Assembly: GCA_004173235.1 (NCBI GenBank)
Contig: SEAC01000015.1
Coordinates: forward strand, 186,001-250,000
Source: Chitinophagaceae bacterium
GTDB lineage: Bacteria; Bacteroidota; Bacteroidia; Chitinophagales; Chitinophagaceae
Direction: 5' to 3'
DNA: 64,000 nt
A model generated the notes under the pieces. The model was not told the origin of the DNA, did not search any database, and worked only from the letters and a program-made list of their open reading frames with translations. Positions 1 through 8,269 of the stretch are shown piece by piece. The position numbers and the translations under genes were made by a program. Each line of letters opens with the position of its first letter. The first letter of the stretch is position 1.

Positions 1-239
1 TATCGCGGCAGCACGCGCACATCAGCTACGATGCTTCGTTGGGACAGTTCGTGCTTTTTGCCGACGCAGGCGGCTTGCCTCCGCACAACAAGACCAAAGT
101 AAAAAGCCTGGGTGCGGAGACAGCCGTGAAGCTGCAAAGCGCCGAAGTGCCGCACCTGCTGCGCAACGGCGACCAGATCATGCTCGGCAACACGGCTTTA
201 CTGGAATTCATCACCGATCAACCGGCCGCGCATGGGTAA
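1..239 (+). CDS. FHA-domain protein, C-terminal end (5' truncated)
   Basis: The reading frame is open from base 3 to the stop at 237-239 and enters the window already in frame, so only the C-terminal part is present. The visible 78 residues read as the second half of a forkhead-associated domain: an S-R-x-H-A-x-I core near the first residues, a following beta strand (GQFVLFADAGG), and the late L-x-N-G-D-x-I-x-L-G-x-x-x-L-x-F pattern. FHA domains bind phosphothreonine peptides. The last 8 bases overlap the start of the kinase at 232 (ATGGGTAA), so the two are very likely translationally coupled, and the FHA protein is a plausible substrate or reader of that kinase (inference). The N-terminal partner domains lie outside the window. 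Confidence 0.8.
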   Translation, partial: SRQHAHISYDASLGQFVLFADAGGLPPHNKTKVKSLGAETAVKLQSAEVPHLLRNGDQIMLGNTALLEFITDQPAAHG

Positions 240-2154
240 GGTGTTCACCATCACCTCGGGACTAGAGAACATGGGCGCGCTGAAGACCGGCGGGCAGGGA
301 TCGGTATATAAGGGAAAGCGCATTGGCGAGATCATCACCGCCGTGAAGCTGCTGCCAACGCCGATCCATTCAGAGTCTCCGGAAGACAAGCACTACGCCG
401 CCTTTCAAAACGAAGTGGCCAAGCTGCGGAAGGTGAATGAGTCGCCCAACCCGCATGTGGTGCGCATCCTCAGCTCGGGCCTCACCGAGAGCGGCTCTTT
501 TCCCTTCATTGAAATGGAGTATGTGGAAGGTCCCGATCTCGAAGAGTTGCTGAAGCCGCCGCACGAGCCCTTGTTTTCCATCAAGGAAGCGGTGCGCGTG
601 GCCGACCAGCTTTCGGATGCACTGGCACATTGCCACAAAGTGGGTGTGAAGCACGGCGATGTAAAAAGCAACAACGTCAAATACAATGTGAACACGGGCA
701 ATTATGTGCTGCTCGATTTCGGTATGGCCATTATGTCGGACGAGCAACGGCGTACCAGTATGCGGCATGCCGGAGCCATCGAGTTCATGGCACCCGAACA
801 GAATACGGGGCAGATCCTATTGCAAACCGATATCTACAGTTTTGGCGTTGTGTTGTTCGAACTGCTTGCCGGCACCGTGCCCTTCCCGCTCAACGAGCGC
901 GGCGAAACGGCACGTACGCAGGTGATGCTGGCGCATATGGAAACGGCACCACCCGATCTGCTTGCCCTTCGGCGGCAAAACCTGCCCGGGCACTGGAGCG
1001 AAGAGCGAAAGGCGCGTGAGCTGATGGTGCCGCAATGGCTGATCGATACAGTTTACATCTGCCTGCAAAAAGATCCGCAACGACGCTTCGGGCAGGGCGT
1101 TATGCTCCATGAGCATATCCTCATGCGCAGCACGCAGAAGAACGAACTCCTGGAGCCGGTAGCGAGCGCTCCTTTGCGCGACCCGGCGCAGGATGCGGAG
1201 GTGGCACGGCTTCGCCACGAGAACGAACAACTGCGTCGCCGCGTGGAGCAGCTGCAGGAGCGCGAGCGCAACGCACCCGCGCCGGCGCAAGCCCACGCCG
1301 CTATGCCCGAGATCAACTATCCCCGTGAGCGCAGGAACAACCTCTGGCCCATTCTGCTCGTGCTTGCGGTGCTTGGACTGGCTGCCTGGCTGGTGCTCGG
1401 CAAGCCCGGACTTTCCGCCGAAAAGACCAGGCCCGCCGCGGTGGAACAACCGGCCAACCTCGTGGAAGGGCAGTATATGGTGAAGGCTGCGCGCGCCTAT
1501 TTCTATGATACGCCTCAATTGGTTTCGCGCCGGAGTGCCTACCTCGTGCCTTCTCCGGATGTGATCAAAACAACAAAGGAAGAAGGCGAATTCGTGTACA
1601 CCGACTTCACCAACAGCCGCGGCCAGCGCTCCAAGGGTTGGATACGCAAGCGCGACCTGATGACGGTGGACGAGTGGAACGCACAACAGCAGCAACAACA
1701 ACGGCAACCCCCGGCGCTCACGCCGGAGGAGATCGACCGGCAGCTTGCCGATGCGCGGAATAAGCTGGACGGCGGACAGCTGCAGGAAGCGCTTTTCCTG
1801 TACCAGTTCCTGGCAGCCAAGGAAGTGCCCGAGGCGCAGTATGAATTTGGCAATCTCGCCCTGCAAGGCAAACACAGCGCGCTCGATTGCGGCGCTGCCC
1901 TCGAACTCGTGCTGAAGGCTTCCGACAAAGGCTATGTACCGGCAAAGCGCACGATGGGCTTCCTTTATGTGTTTGCAGACAACCCCGACGCGCTGCGGGC
2001 CAACAACTACGAGCGTTGCAGCTATGAGCGCAACGTGTATAAAGGCACGCGCCTGCTGATCGAAGCGGCGGCGCAGGGCGATGAGGCAGCGAAAAAGCTT
2101 GCCGACGAAATTCAATCCACCCCGGCGCCTGCCGACAACACCAACCAGCAGTGA
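232..2154 (+). CDS. membrane Ser/Thr protein kinase with SH3-like and Sel1-like C-terminal region
   Basis: 640-residue Hanks-type kinase. Residues 10-300 carry the kinase marks: Gly-rich loop GGQGSVYKG (20-28), ATP lysine K39, alpha-C glutamate E61, catalytic loop HGDVKSNN with D143/K145/N148, DFG at 162-164 and APE at 187-189. HGD replaces the usual HRD, so activation-loop control is probably of the non-RD type. A coiled stretch follows, then one membrane helix (WPILLVLAVLGLAAWLVLG, about 370-388), a bacterial SH3-like domain (about 410-475), a Q-rich linker and Sel1/TPR-like repeats to the end. The kinase is therefore cytoplasmic and the SH3/Sel1 part periplasmic. It overlaps the upstream FHA gene by 8 bases and the downstream lipoprotein by 4 bases, so all three form one operon. 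Substrate unknown. Confidence 0.92.
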   Translation: MGKVFTITSGLENMGALKTGGQGSVYKGKRIGEIITAVKLLPTPIHSESPEDKHYAAFQNEVAKLRKVNESPNPHVVRILSSGLTESGSFPFIEMEYVEGPDLEELLKPPHEPLFSIKEAVRVADQLSDALAHCHKVGVKHGDVKSNNVKYNVNTGNYVLLDFGMAIMSDEQRRTSMRHAGAIEFMAPEQNTGQILLQTDIYSFGVVLFELLAGTVPFPLNERGETARTQVMLAHMETAPPDLLALRRQNLPGHWSEERKARELMVPQWLIDTVYICLQKDPQRRFGQGVMLHEHILMRSTQKNELLEPVASAPLRDPAQDAEVARLRHENEQLRRRVEQLQERERNAPAPAQAHAAMPEINYPRERRNNLWPILLVLAVLGLAAWLVLGKPGLSAEKTRPAAVEQPANLVEGQYMVKAARAYFYDTPQLVSRRSAYLVPSPDVIKTTKEEGEFVYTDFTNSRGQRSKGWIRKRDLMTVDEWNAQQQQQQRQPPALTPEEIDRQLADARNKLDGGQLQEALFLYQFLAAKEVPEAQYEFGNLALQGKHSALDCGAALELVLKASDKGYVPAKRTMGFLYVFADNPDALRANNYERCSYERNVYKGTRLLIEAAAQGDEAAKKLADEIQSTPAPADNTNQQ

Positions 2155-2621
2155 CCGTAAGGCCAAAGATCGATATCGTAGTTCTACTGCTGCTTTCGCT
2201 GGCTGTTGCCTGTTCGGGCGAACGCAGCTACGAACAGGGAACGCACCTGCGCTACTTCCCGGAGTCGAACGTGTATTTTGATGAAGACAACAAGGTGTAC
2301 CTGCTGTTCGATACGGTGGCGCAGCAGTGGGAGCGTGAGGCGCAGCTCAACGAAAACCAGCTGGTACGGCTGGGACATAGTGTGGCGATTGCGCAGCCTT
2401 CCACGCCCGTGTACCGCGACAATGCCCAGCACCGGCTGATGTACGGAACGGCGCGCTACACCGACCCGGCTGTGCTGGCCCGCAAGCGCGTTGAAGATTC
2501 ACTTGCGTCGCTGCCGCCTCGTGCTGCGCTGCCACCAACAAGCGCAGAAGAGCCCAAAAAGAAAACCAGGGTGGGACGCTGGCTGCAAAAGGTTTTTGGT
2601 AAAAAAGACAAGCAGCAGTAG
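2151..2621 (+). CDS. small lipoprotein of unknown function, kinase operon
   Basis: 156 residues starting at GTG 2151, which overlaps the kinase stop (GTGA). The N-terminus has a lipoprotein signal with the lipobox LAVAC, predicted to be lipidated at Cys 21 and placed in the envelope. The mature part is hydrophilic with no recognised domain and ends in a strongly basic tail (KKKTRVGRWLQKVFGKKDKQQ-like composition). The overlap with the kinase gene argues that the product works with the kinase's periplasmic SH3/Sel1 half, but this is inference. No homologous family recognised. Confidence 0.7.
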   Translation: MTVRPKIDIVVLLLLSLAVACSGERSYEQGTHLRYFPESNVYFDEDNKVYLLFDTVAQQWEREAQLNENQLVRLGHSVAIAQPSTPVYRDNAQHRLMYGTARYTDPAVLARKRVEDSLASLPPRAALPPTSAEEPKKKTRVGRWLQKVFGKKDKQQ

Positions 2622-2639
2622 GGCCGAAGAAGCGCGGCC

Positions 2640-3443
2640 ATGGCAACTTTAACCGGTTTTAACAGCGATGGAAACCGGGAAAGAACGAGCTTGCGGCAAA
2701 TTCAGCACACATTGATCGTCATTATCTGCTTCTTCGTTGCCCACTGGTACCTTTCGCTTTTCTCCCAAACCTTCATGCAACACCGCTACGCCGCCCACAA
2801 GGCCTTTACGATGAGTAAGGGGTGGGAGCGTTTCTTCTTCGTGTTTGCCTGGATCACGCAAGGTTCGTCTTACCTCAGCCCCTGGGCCTATGGCATCATG
2901 CACCGCATCCACCACGCGCACACCGATACCGAACTCGACCCGCATTCGCCCGCATACGATAAGAACCTCTTTGCAATGATGCTCCGCACGAAGCGCACCT
3001 ATGCCGGCATCCTTTCACGCGAGATTCCGGTAGATCCGAAGTTCACGCGCAACGTGCCCGAGTGGCGCTCGTTTGACCTTTGGGGCAACAGCACGTTTTC
3101 GCGCCTGCTCTGGATCGCTGCTTACGTTTGGATCTACATCAGCTTTGCCGACCATTGGTGGCTTTGGTTGCTGCTGCCTTTCCAGGTAGTGATGGGGCCT
3201 CTGCACGGCGTCATCATCAACTGGTTTGCCCACAAGTATGGTCATGTGAACTACGAGACCGACAACACCTCGAAGAACCTTTTCAAGCTCGATCTTCTTA
3301 TGATGGGCGAGGGCTACCACAACAACCACCACGTGTATCCCGCGCGGAGCAACTTCGCTGCAAAGCGGGGCGAGTTCGACCTTTGCTATCCCATCATTCG
3401 CATGCTCCATTCGCTGCGCGTGATCCGCATTGCCAAAGGGTAG
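2640..3443 (+). CDS. membrane fatty-acid (acyl-CoA/acyl-lipid) desaturase
   Basis: 267 residues. The three histidine boxes of membrane desaturases are present: HRYAAH (48-53), HRIHHAH (88-94) and HNNHH (227-231), which bind the di-iron centre. Hydrophobic segments at about 24-45, 62-85 and 153-190 fit the four-helix topology. The family inserts a cis double bond, typically delta-9, into acyl chains using O2 and an electron donor, adjusting membrane fluidity. It is on the short side for stearoyl-CoA desaturases and has no fused cytochrome b5, as usual in bacteria. It follows the lipoprotein gene by 18 bases but has no obvious functional link to the kinase genes. Confidence 0.92.
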   Translation: MATLTGFNSDGNRERTSLRQIQHTLIVIICFFVAHWYLSLFSQTFMQHRYAAHKAFTMSKGWERFFFVFAWITQGSSYLSPWAYGIMHRIHHAHTDTELDPHSPAYDKNLFAMMLRTKRTYAGILSREIPVDPKFTRNVPEWRSFDLWGNSTFSRLLWIAAYVWIYISFADHWWLWLLLPFQVVMGPLHGVIINWFAHKYGHVNYETDNTSKNLFKLDLLMMGEGYHNNHHVYPARSNFAAKRGEFDLCYPIIRMLHSLRVIRIAKG

Positions 3444-3446
3444 CGT

Positions 3447-3454
3447 TACTTTTG
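3447..3454 (+). promoter_or_regulatory. Bacteroidetes-type -7 element before GH5 gene
   Basis: TACTTTTG matches the Bacteroidetes -7 consensus TAnnTTTG exactly and ends 17 bases before the ATG at 3472. It begins 3 bases after the desaturase stop. No convincing -33 TTG element at the usual spacing was seen. Confidence 0.5.
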
Positions 3455-3471
3455 AGGGAATAACCTTCCCT

Positions 3472-4776
3472 ATGTTCCAGCGCTTCCTCTTTTTTATCCT
3501 GCTTTGCTCTTCCCTCGGTAGCAGTGCGCAGTCCTTCGTGCAGGCGCGCAACGGCCAGTTTTTCCTCGACGGCCAACCGTATTACTACGTAGGCACCAAC
3601 TACTGGTATGGCTCGCTGCTGGGGCTGCAGCGCGATCCCGCACGTGGCATTGAGCGCCTCCGCTACGAACTCGACTTCCTGCAAAGCCAGGGCGTAACCA
3701 ACCTCCGCCTCCTCGCAGGAGCCGAAGGCAGCGGGATGATCAATGGAGTGCCGAGAGTGGGACCGCCGCTGCAGCCGCAGCCGGGTGTTTTCGATGAAGC
3801 CGTGCTCAAAAGCCTCGACCTCGTGCTCGCCGAAATGGGCCAGCGCAAGATGAAGGCGATCCTCATGTTGAGCAACAACTGGGAATGGAGCGGCGGCTTT
3901 CTGCAATACCTTAACTGGGCGGGCAAGTTGTCCGACTCCGTGATGCGGCGCAAACTCACGTGGGAGGAGTTCACGCAATACGGGAGCAACTTCTACGGTT
4001 GTGCGCCCTGCGTTTCGGCCTACCATGCGCAAGTGGATCTGCTCCTCAATCGTACCAATGTTGTGACAGGGAAGAAATACGTTGACGACCCTGTGCTGAT
4101 GGCCTGGGAGCTTGCCAACGAGCCGCGCCCGATGCGGCTGGAGGAGAAGGAAGCTTACCTTGCCTGGGCGCGCACCACCGCGGCGCATATCAAAAAGGCG
4201 GCGCCGCAACAGCTGGTTTGTCTTGGCCACGAAGGAACGATCGGCACCCAGATCCCGGAGCTTTACGAGCTATTGCATGCCGACCGCAACGTCGACTACC
4301 TCACCATCCACATCTGGCCGAAGAACTGGGCATGGTTCGCAGCCGACTCGCTCGAAGCGGGCTTTCCGAACGTGCAGGCGAAGACCGCCTCTTACATTAA
4401 CGAGCACGTGTTGCTTGCGCGCAGATTGCGGAAGCCGCTCGTGATCGAAGAATTCGGATTGCCACGCGACAACGGGCTTTTCGATACATCCGCCACCACT
4501 TCCTGGCGCGATTGCTATTATGAAATGCTGCTCGCGCAATGGGGCCAGAGCCGGAGTAACGGCGGCGTGCTTGCCGGCATTAACTTCTGGGCATTTGGCG
4601 GGAGCGCACGGCCGCAACCCGACCGGATCTTCTGGAAGGAAGGCGACCCCTATATGGGCGATCCGCCCATGGAGGAGCAGGGCCTCAACACCGTGTTCGA
4701 CTGCGACAGCAGTACGTGGACCCTCATCCGGCGCTTCACATCAAAGCCGCGCCCGGCGCAGGGAAAGCGCCATTAG
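3472..4776 (+). CDS. exported glycoside hydrolase family 5 (mannanase-like)
   Basis: 434 residues from ATG 3472; an upstream in-frame TTG at 3430 would overlap the desaturase and the promoter element, so it is rejected. A classic signal peptide (MFQRFLFFILLCSSLGSSAQ) opens the protein. The body is a GH5-type TIM barrel: acid/base glutamate in ANEPR (E217), nucleophile in VIEEFG (E327), and the early VGTNYWYG strand typical of beta-mannanase-like GH5 members. Expected activity is endo-hydrolysis of beta-1,4-mannan or a related beta-glycan outside the inner membrane; exact substrate cannot be read. No sorting domain or carbohydrate-binding module is visible. It has its own likely promoter at 3447. 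Confidence 0.85.
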   Translation: MFQRFLFFILLCSSLGSSAQSFVQARNGQFFLDGQPYYYVGTNYWYGSLLGLQRDPARGIERLRYELDFLQSQGVTNLRLLAGAEGSGMINGVPRVGPPLQPQPGVFDEAVLKSLDLVLAEMGQRKMKAILMLSNNWEWSGGFLQYLNWAGKLSDSVMRRKLTWEEFTQYGSNFYGCAPCVSAYHAQVDLLLNRTNVVTGKKYVDDPVLMAWELANEPRPMRLEEKEAYLAWARTTAAHIKKAAPQQLVCLGHEGTIGTQIPELYELLHADRNVDYLTIHIWPKNWAWFAADSLEAGFPNVQAKTASYINEHVLLARRLRKPLVIEEFGLPRDNGLFDTSATTSWRDCYYEMLLAQWGQSRSNGGVLAGINFWAFGGSARPQPDRIFWKEGDPYMGDPPMEEQGLNTVFDCDSSTWTLIRRFTSKPRPAQGKRH

Positions 4777-4842
4777 CATTTCTTTGGCACCGCCTGCATA
4801 CTAAAACGCCGGCGCAGCAGTTATCAATGCAAATCCCTTCCG

Positions 4843-5382
4843 ATGAAAAGATTTGCCTGGCTGCTTGCGCTCCTCAGCATCTCCACCCTCTCGTTTTCTT
4901 TTACGAAGAAACCGCTGCGCAAAACAAAGCGTGCATCGGTACGAAGCACCGTGGTTTTCCCGGTTGCCGGCAACGCCAGCCGCATCCGCGACAAATGGGG
5001 CGCCAGCCGCGGCGGCGGTATCCGCAAACATAAAGGCATCGATATACACGCGCGCAAAGGCACACCCGTGGTAGCGCTTGCCGACGGCATTATTACCGAG
5101 CGGGCACGCACGCCCATAGGAGGGAAGACGCTCTGGCTTCGTCCCAGCGGCTCTTCCTGGACGGCTTACTACGCGCACCTCGACAAACAATATGTGCGGG
5201 AAGGACAACGTGTGCGCAAAGGACAAGTGATCGGCACGGTGGGCAATACCGGCAATGCGCGGACCACGCCGGCACACCTGCACTTTGGCGTAAAGCGGGC
5301 AAAGCACTGGGTGAACCCGTTGCCCTACGTGAAGGGCGCACCGAAGACCAGCGCCCGCAAGCAGCGAAGAAAAGCACGCTGA
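4843..5382 (+). CDS. exported M23-family metallopeptidase (LytM-like)
   Basis: 179 residues with an N-terminal signal peptide (MKRFAWLLALLSISTLSFSF). The M23 fold marks are present: HKGIDIHA gives the H-x3-D zinc pair, YYAHLDK is the conserved central strand, and AHLHFG gives the H-x-H catalytic/zinc histidines. Such proteins cleave peptide cross-links of peptidoglycan, usually Gly-Gly or D-Ala-DAP bonds, in the periplasm. All metal ligands are intact, so it is predicted active rather than a regulatory EnvC/NlpD-like pseudo-enzyme. No LysM or coiled-coil module. A strong terminator follows at 5398. Confidence 0.9.
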   Translation: MKRFAWLLALLSISTLSFSFTKKPLRKTKRASVRSTVVFPVAGNASRIRDKWGASRGGGIRKHKGIDIHARKGTPVVALADGIITERARTPIGGKTLWLRPSGSSWTAYYAHLDKQYVREGQRVRKGQVIGTVGNTGNARTTPAHLHFGVKRAKHWVNPLPYVKGAPKTSARKQRRKAR

Positions 5383-5397
5383 CACTAGCAATGGTCG

Positions 5398-5425
5398 AAC
5401 GTCCTGCGCCAGCGCGCAGGACGTT
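5398..5425 (+). terminator. intrinsic-type terminator after M23 gene
   Basis: Perfect 11-bp stem (AACGTCCTGCG at 5398-5408 and its complement at 5415-5425) with a 6-base loop, 15 bases after the M23 stop. The T-run that follows is short (TTTGCTTT), so the termination efficiency is uncertain. Confidence 0.7.
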
Positions 5426-5455
5426 TGCTTTCGGGCCGTTGTCGCCCGCAAGCCG

Positions 5456-5463
5456 TACTTTCG
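5456..5463 (+). promoter_or_regulatory. -7-like element before aldolase
   Basis: TACTTTCG differs from the TAnnTTTG consensus at one base and lies 22 bases before the aldolase ATG at 5485, just downstream of the M23 terminator. The position fits a dedicated aldolase promoter. Confidence 0.4.
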
Positions 5464-5484
5464 GCCTTCAAATCAAAAAGAACT

Positions 5485-6552
5485 ATGGCTAAATATCAAC
5501 CCGGGGTGCTTTTCGGCGACGAGCTTCAGGCCCTGTACCAGGATGCGAAGGACAACGGATTCGCCCTGCCCGCTGTAAACACCATCGGCACCAATAGCAT
5601 CAATGCAACGCTCGAAACCGCCGCCAAGGTGGGCTCCCCGGTGATCATCCAGTTCTCAAACGGCGGTGCGCAGTTCATCGCCGGCAAGGGAATGCCCAAC
5701 AAAGAGCTGCAGGGAAATATCTCCGGCGCCGTGTCGGGAGCCCTCCACATTCACAACGTGGCAAAGCATTACGGCGTTCCCGTGGTGCTGCACACCGACC
5801 ACGCAGCTCATAAGTGGCTGCCCTGGGTGTCGGGCATGATCGATGCAGGTGAAATCTTTTTCCGCGAGAAAGGCCAGCCGCTTTTCAGCTCGCACATGCT
5901 CGATCTATCCGAAGAACCGCTCGAAGAAAATATCGCGACCTCAGTGGAATTCTACAAGCGCATGGCTCCGCTCGGCATGGGCATCGAGATCGAGCTCGGT
6001 GTGACCGGCGGTGAAGAAGACGGCGTGGACAATAGCGGCGTTGACAACGAAAAACTGTATACGCAACCCCGCGAAGTAGCCTACGCATTCGACGCGCTGC
6101 GCAAGGTGGGACCGATGTTCACCATCGCGGCTGCTTTTGGAAACGTGCACGGTGTGTACAAGCCGGGCAACGTAGAGTTGCGCCCCGACATCCTGCGCAA
6201 CAGCCAGGAGTATATCCAGAAAGAATTCGCAACCGGCGACAAGCCCGTTTACTTCGTATTCCATGGCGGAAGCGGCTCGCCGCAAAACCAGATCCGCGAG
6301 GCCATCAGCTATGGTGCCATCAAGATGAATATCGACACCGACCTCCAGTGGGCTTATTGGGAAGGTGTGCTCGAATTCTACAAGGCCAACGAAGCCTTCC
6401 TGCAAGGGCAACTTGGCAATCCCGAAGGCGCCGATAAGCCCAACAAAAAGTATTACGACCCGCGTGTGTGGCAGCGCAAGGGCGAAGAGCAATTCAGCAA
6501 GCGCCTCGAGCAGGCCTTTGAAGATCTGAACTGCATTGGCCGCAACTCCTAA
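5485..6552 (+). CDS. fbaA: class II fructose-bisphosphate aldolase
   Basis: 355 residues from ATG 5485 (MAKYQPGVLFGDEL). The protein follows E. coli FbaA-type class IIA aldolases along its whole length: zinc ligands in LHTDHAAHK, the ELGVTGGEEDGVDNS segment, FGNVHGVYKPGNV, FHGGSGS and KMNIDTDLQWA, ending in NKKYYDPRVW. It catalyses the reversible cleavage of fructose-1,6-bisphosphate to dihydroxyacetone phosphate and glyceraldehyde-3-phosphate in glycolysis and gluconeogenesis, cytoplasmic, zinc dependent. An earlier in-frame start at 5425 would place the start in the terminator stem and is rejected. The gene is bounded by terminators on both sides and appears monocistronic. Confidence 0.97.
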   Translation: MAKYQPGVLFGDELQALYQDAKDNGFALPAVNTIGTNSINATLETAAKVGSPVIIQFSNGGAQFIAGKGMPNKELQGNISGAVSGALHIHNVAKHYGVPVVLHTDHAAHKWLPWVSGMIDAGEIFFREKGQPLFSSHMLDLSEEPLEENIATSVEFYKRMAPLGMGIEIELGVTGGEEDGVDNSGVDNEKLYTQPREVAYAFDALRKVGPMFTIAAAFGNVHGVYKPGNVELRPDILRNSQEYIQKEFATGDKPVYFVFHGGSGSPQNQIREAISYGAIKMNIDTDLQWAYWEGVLEFYKANEAFLQGQLGNPEGADKPNKKYYDPRVWQRKGEEQFSKRLEQAFEDLNCIGRNS

Positions 6553-6619
6553 ATAGGAAGGCCCGGGAAAAATACGTTTTCTTAAAATCGTATGGCATGT
6601 CCCGGGCCGTCCTATTTTT
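6552..6619 (+). terminator. long bipartite hairpin terminator after aldolase
   Basis: A 17-base arm at 6552-6568 (starting AATAGGAAGGCC) pairs with 6600-6616, 16 of 17 positions matching; an inner 5-bp stem (ATACG 6572-6576, CGTAT 6589-6593) extends it. Five T residues at 6615-6619 follow. The arm begins in the aldolase stop codon. Confidence 0.75.
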
Positions 6620-6620
6620 G
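6613..6620 (+). promoter_or_regulatory. -7 element overlapping the terminator T-run
   Basis: TATTTTTG matches TAnnTTTG and coincides with the T-tract of the aldolase terminator. It lies 12 bases before ATG 6633, leaving an almost leaderless transcript if used. Confidence 0.45.
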
Positions 6621-6632
6621 CGCCGTTCCAGA

Positions 6633-7019
6633 ATGAGAGCTGCCTTCCTATATTTCCTTGCTCTGTTCGCTTTCCTCAACGGAAGCATTACCGCCGCACA
6701 CGGTGCAGGCCGCTATTTGCCTGTGTCCGAGGCGGAGCAAAACGTCTCCGCGCTCTTTCAGCACCAGCAGGCGGCGTCTGCCCTGTTGTTGCAACCGGCG
6801 TCCGTTCCACAATCCGCGGGCGCATCCTTCGACAGCGTTGAATTTGCCGATGACGACGATCCTGAGCTGCAGCCGCTGCTCCGCACACTCGCCGGTTTTC
6901 TTTCGGTTTACCTTCCGCTCCCGCGCCGCCACCTGGCCGCCGTGTACAGGCAATCCCTTCAATCGTTCTCGTTCCTGAGCACCGATCGCTATATCGGGCT
7001 ATGCACCTTCCGTATTTAA
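6633..7019 (+). CDS. small exported protein of unknown function
   Basis: 128 residues from ATG 6633. A longer frame opens at 6597, but that ATG lies inside the terminator hairpin and precedes the predicted -7 element, so 6633 is preferred. The N-terminus is a signal peptide (MRAAFLYFLALFAFLNGSITAAHG). The mature part is short, with an acidic stretch (FADDDDPELQ) in the middle and a C-terminal run rich in aromatic residues and leucine (SVYLPLPRRHLAAVYRQSL). No domain recognised. It precedes the efflux operon on the same strand with a 134-base gap, so a shared role in envelope efflux is possible but unproven. Confidence 0.55.
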   Translation: MRAAFLYFLALFAFLNGSITAAHGAGRYLPVSEAEQNVSALFQHQQAASALLLQPASVPQSAGASFDSVEFADDDDPELQPLLRTLAGFLSVYLPLPRRHLAAVYRQSLQSFSFLSTDRYIGLCTFRI

Positions 7020-7153
7020 TTCCGATCTGCTGTCTGTCGCGGGCTCATTGTGCCGCGTATCGCCGTGCGCCTTCCTCCGCACCGGCCCTGCACTTGCTGG
7101 CCCTGCTTGCTGCACGCATATCCTTCCCGGGCAATTTTCAAAACTAAATGACC

Positions 7154-8242
7154 ATGAAACTGAATCGTTCTGTACGGCGCGCCGGCCTGTGCCTGCTGCT
7201 GTGCGCAGCCGCCTGCACATCGGTGCACAATGACCACGAAGCTGCCGACACTTTTACTGTAACCAGTCCGCTTCGAACCGACACCTCATTTGCAAAAGAC
7301 TACGTGGCGCAGATCCGCTCGCGGCGCAACATCGAGCTGCGCGCGCAGGAGAAGGGTTATCTCGAAGCGATCTTCGTTGATGAAGGCCAGAGCGTGAAAG
7401 CCGGGCAGCTGCTGTTCCGCATCATGCCCAAGCTCTACGAAGCGGAATACCGCAAGGCACAGGCGGAGGCGCGCGCAGCCGAGATCGAATACGAAAACAC
7501 GCGTGTGCTGGCCGACAAGAAAGTGGTATCGCCCAACGAACTTGCGATGGCCGCGGCTAAACTGGAGCGCGAGCGTGCCGAAGTGTCGCTGGCTAAACTG
7601 CATCTTTCTTTCACGGAAATTCGTGCTCCCTTCGATGGAAGCATCGACCGCATCCCGCTCAAGCTCGGAAGCCTGATCGACGAAGGCGCTTTGCTCAGCA
7701 CGCTTTCCGACAACGGGCAGGTGTTTGCGTATTTCAACGTATCGGAACCGGAATACCTCGATTACAAAACCAGCATTTCCGGCCGCGCGGCACCCGAAGT
7801 GCAGCTGCTGCTGGCCAACAACACGCCGTTGCGCTGGCCGGGCACCGTGGAAACCATCGAGAGCGAGTTCAACGCCGAAACGGGCAACATCGCCTTCCGC
7901 GCCCGCTTTCCCAATCCCGACGGACTTCTGCGCCACGGCGAAACCGGCAAGGTGCGCATGACCGTTCCGCTGCGCAACGCGCTGCTTATCCCGCAAAAAG
8001 CAACCTACGAGATCCAGGACAAAGTATATGTGTTCGTCGTCGACGGGAAGGGTGTGATCCACTCGCGCAACGTGCAGGTGGCCGCTCAATTGCCCGATGT
8101 GTATGCCATTTCAAGCGGCCTCGATACCACCGACCACATCCTTCTGGAGGGCGTGCAGAAAGTGAAGGACGACAATAAGATCGAAACCCGTTTCATGGCG
8201 CCGCGCCAGGTGCTGGCAAGCCTTCGCGTAAAAGCCGAATAG
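7154..8242 (+). CDS. RND efflux periplasmic adaptor lipoprotein
   Basis: About 363 residues; ATG 7148 two codons upstream is an equally possible start. A lipoprotein signal ends at the lipobox CAAAC, so it is anchored in the membrane. The order of parts is that of AcrA/MexA adaptors: a first beta-barrel/lipoyl half (QEKGYLEAIFVDEGQSVKAGQLLFRI), an alpha-helical hairpin rich in Ala/Glu (about 95-140), the second lipoyl half (LSFTEIRAPFDGSIDRIPLKLGSLI), then the beta-barrel and membrane-proximal domains. It bridges the pump and the outer-membrane factor. It is the first gene of a three-gene operon, with 27 bases to the pump gene. Confidence 0.95.
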   Translation: MKLNRSVRRAGLCLLLCAAACTSVHNDHEAADTFTVTSPLRTDTSFAKDYVAQIRSRRNIELRAQEKGYLEAIFVDEGQSVKAGQLLFRIMPKLYEAEYRKAQAEARAAEIEYENTRVLADKKVVSPNELAMAAAKLERERAEVSLAKLHLSFTEIRAPFDGSIDRIPLKLGSLIDEGALLSTLSDNGQVFAYFNVSEPEYLDYKTSISGRAAPEVQLLLANNTPLRWPGTVETIESEFNAETGNIAFRARFPNPDGLLRHGETGKVRMTVPLRNALLIPQKATYEIQDKVYVFVVDGKGVIHSRNVQVAAQLPDVYAISSGLDTTDHILLEGVQKVKDDNKIETRFMAPRQVLASLRVKAE

Positions 8243-8269
8243 CGCATTTCACAATTAACGCTCCTAACA

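Noticed and set aside
817-2166. Long open frame of 449 codons on the minus strand opposite the kinase
   Set aside because: It mirrors a strong kinase with conserved motifs; its composition (Arg/Leu/His rich) is typical of GC-rich antisense frames.
7020-7153. Gap before the efflux adaptor as a promoter with an operator
   Set aside because: Only a short direct repeat (CTGGCCCTGC-like) was seen; no palindrome and no -7 match, so nothing supportable.
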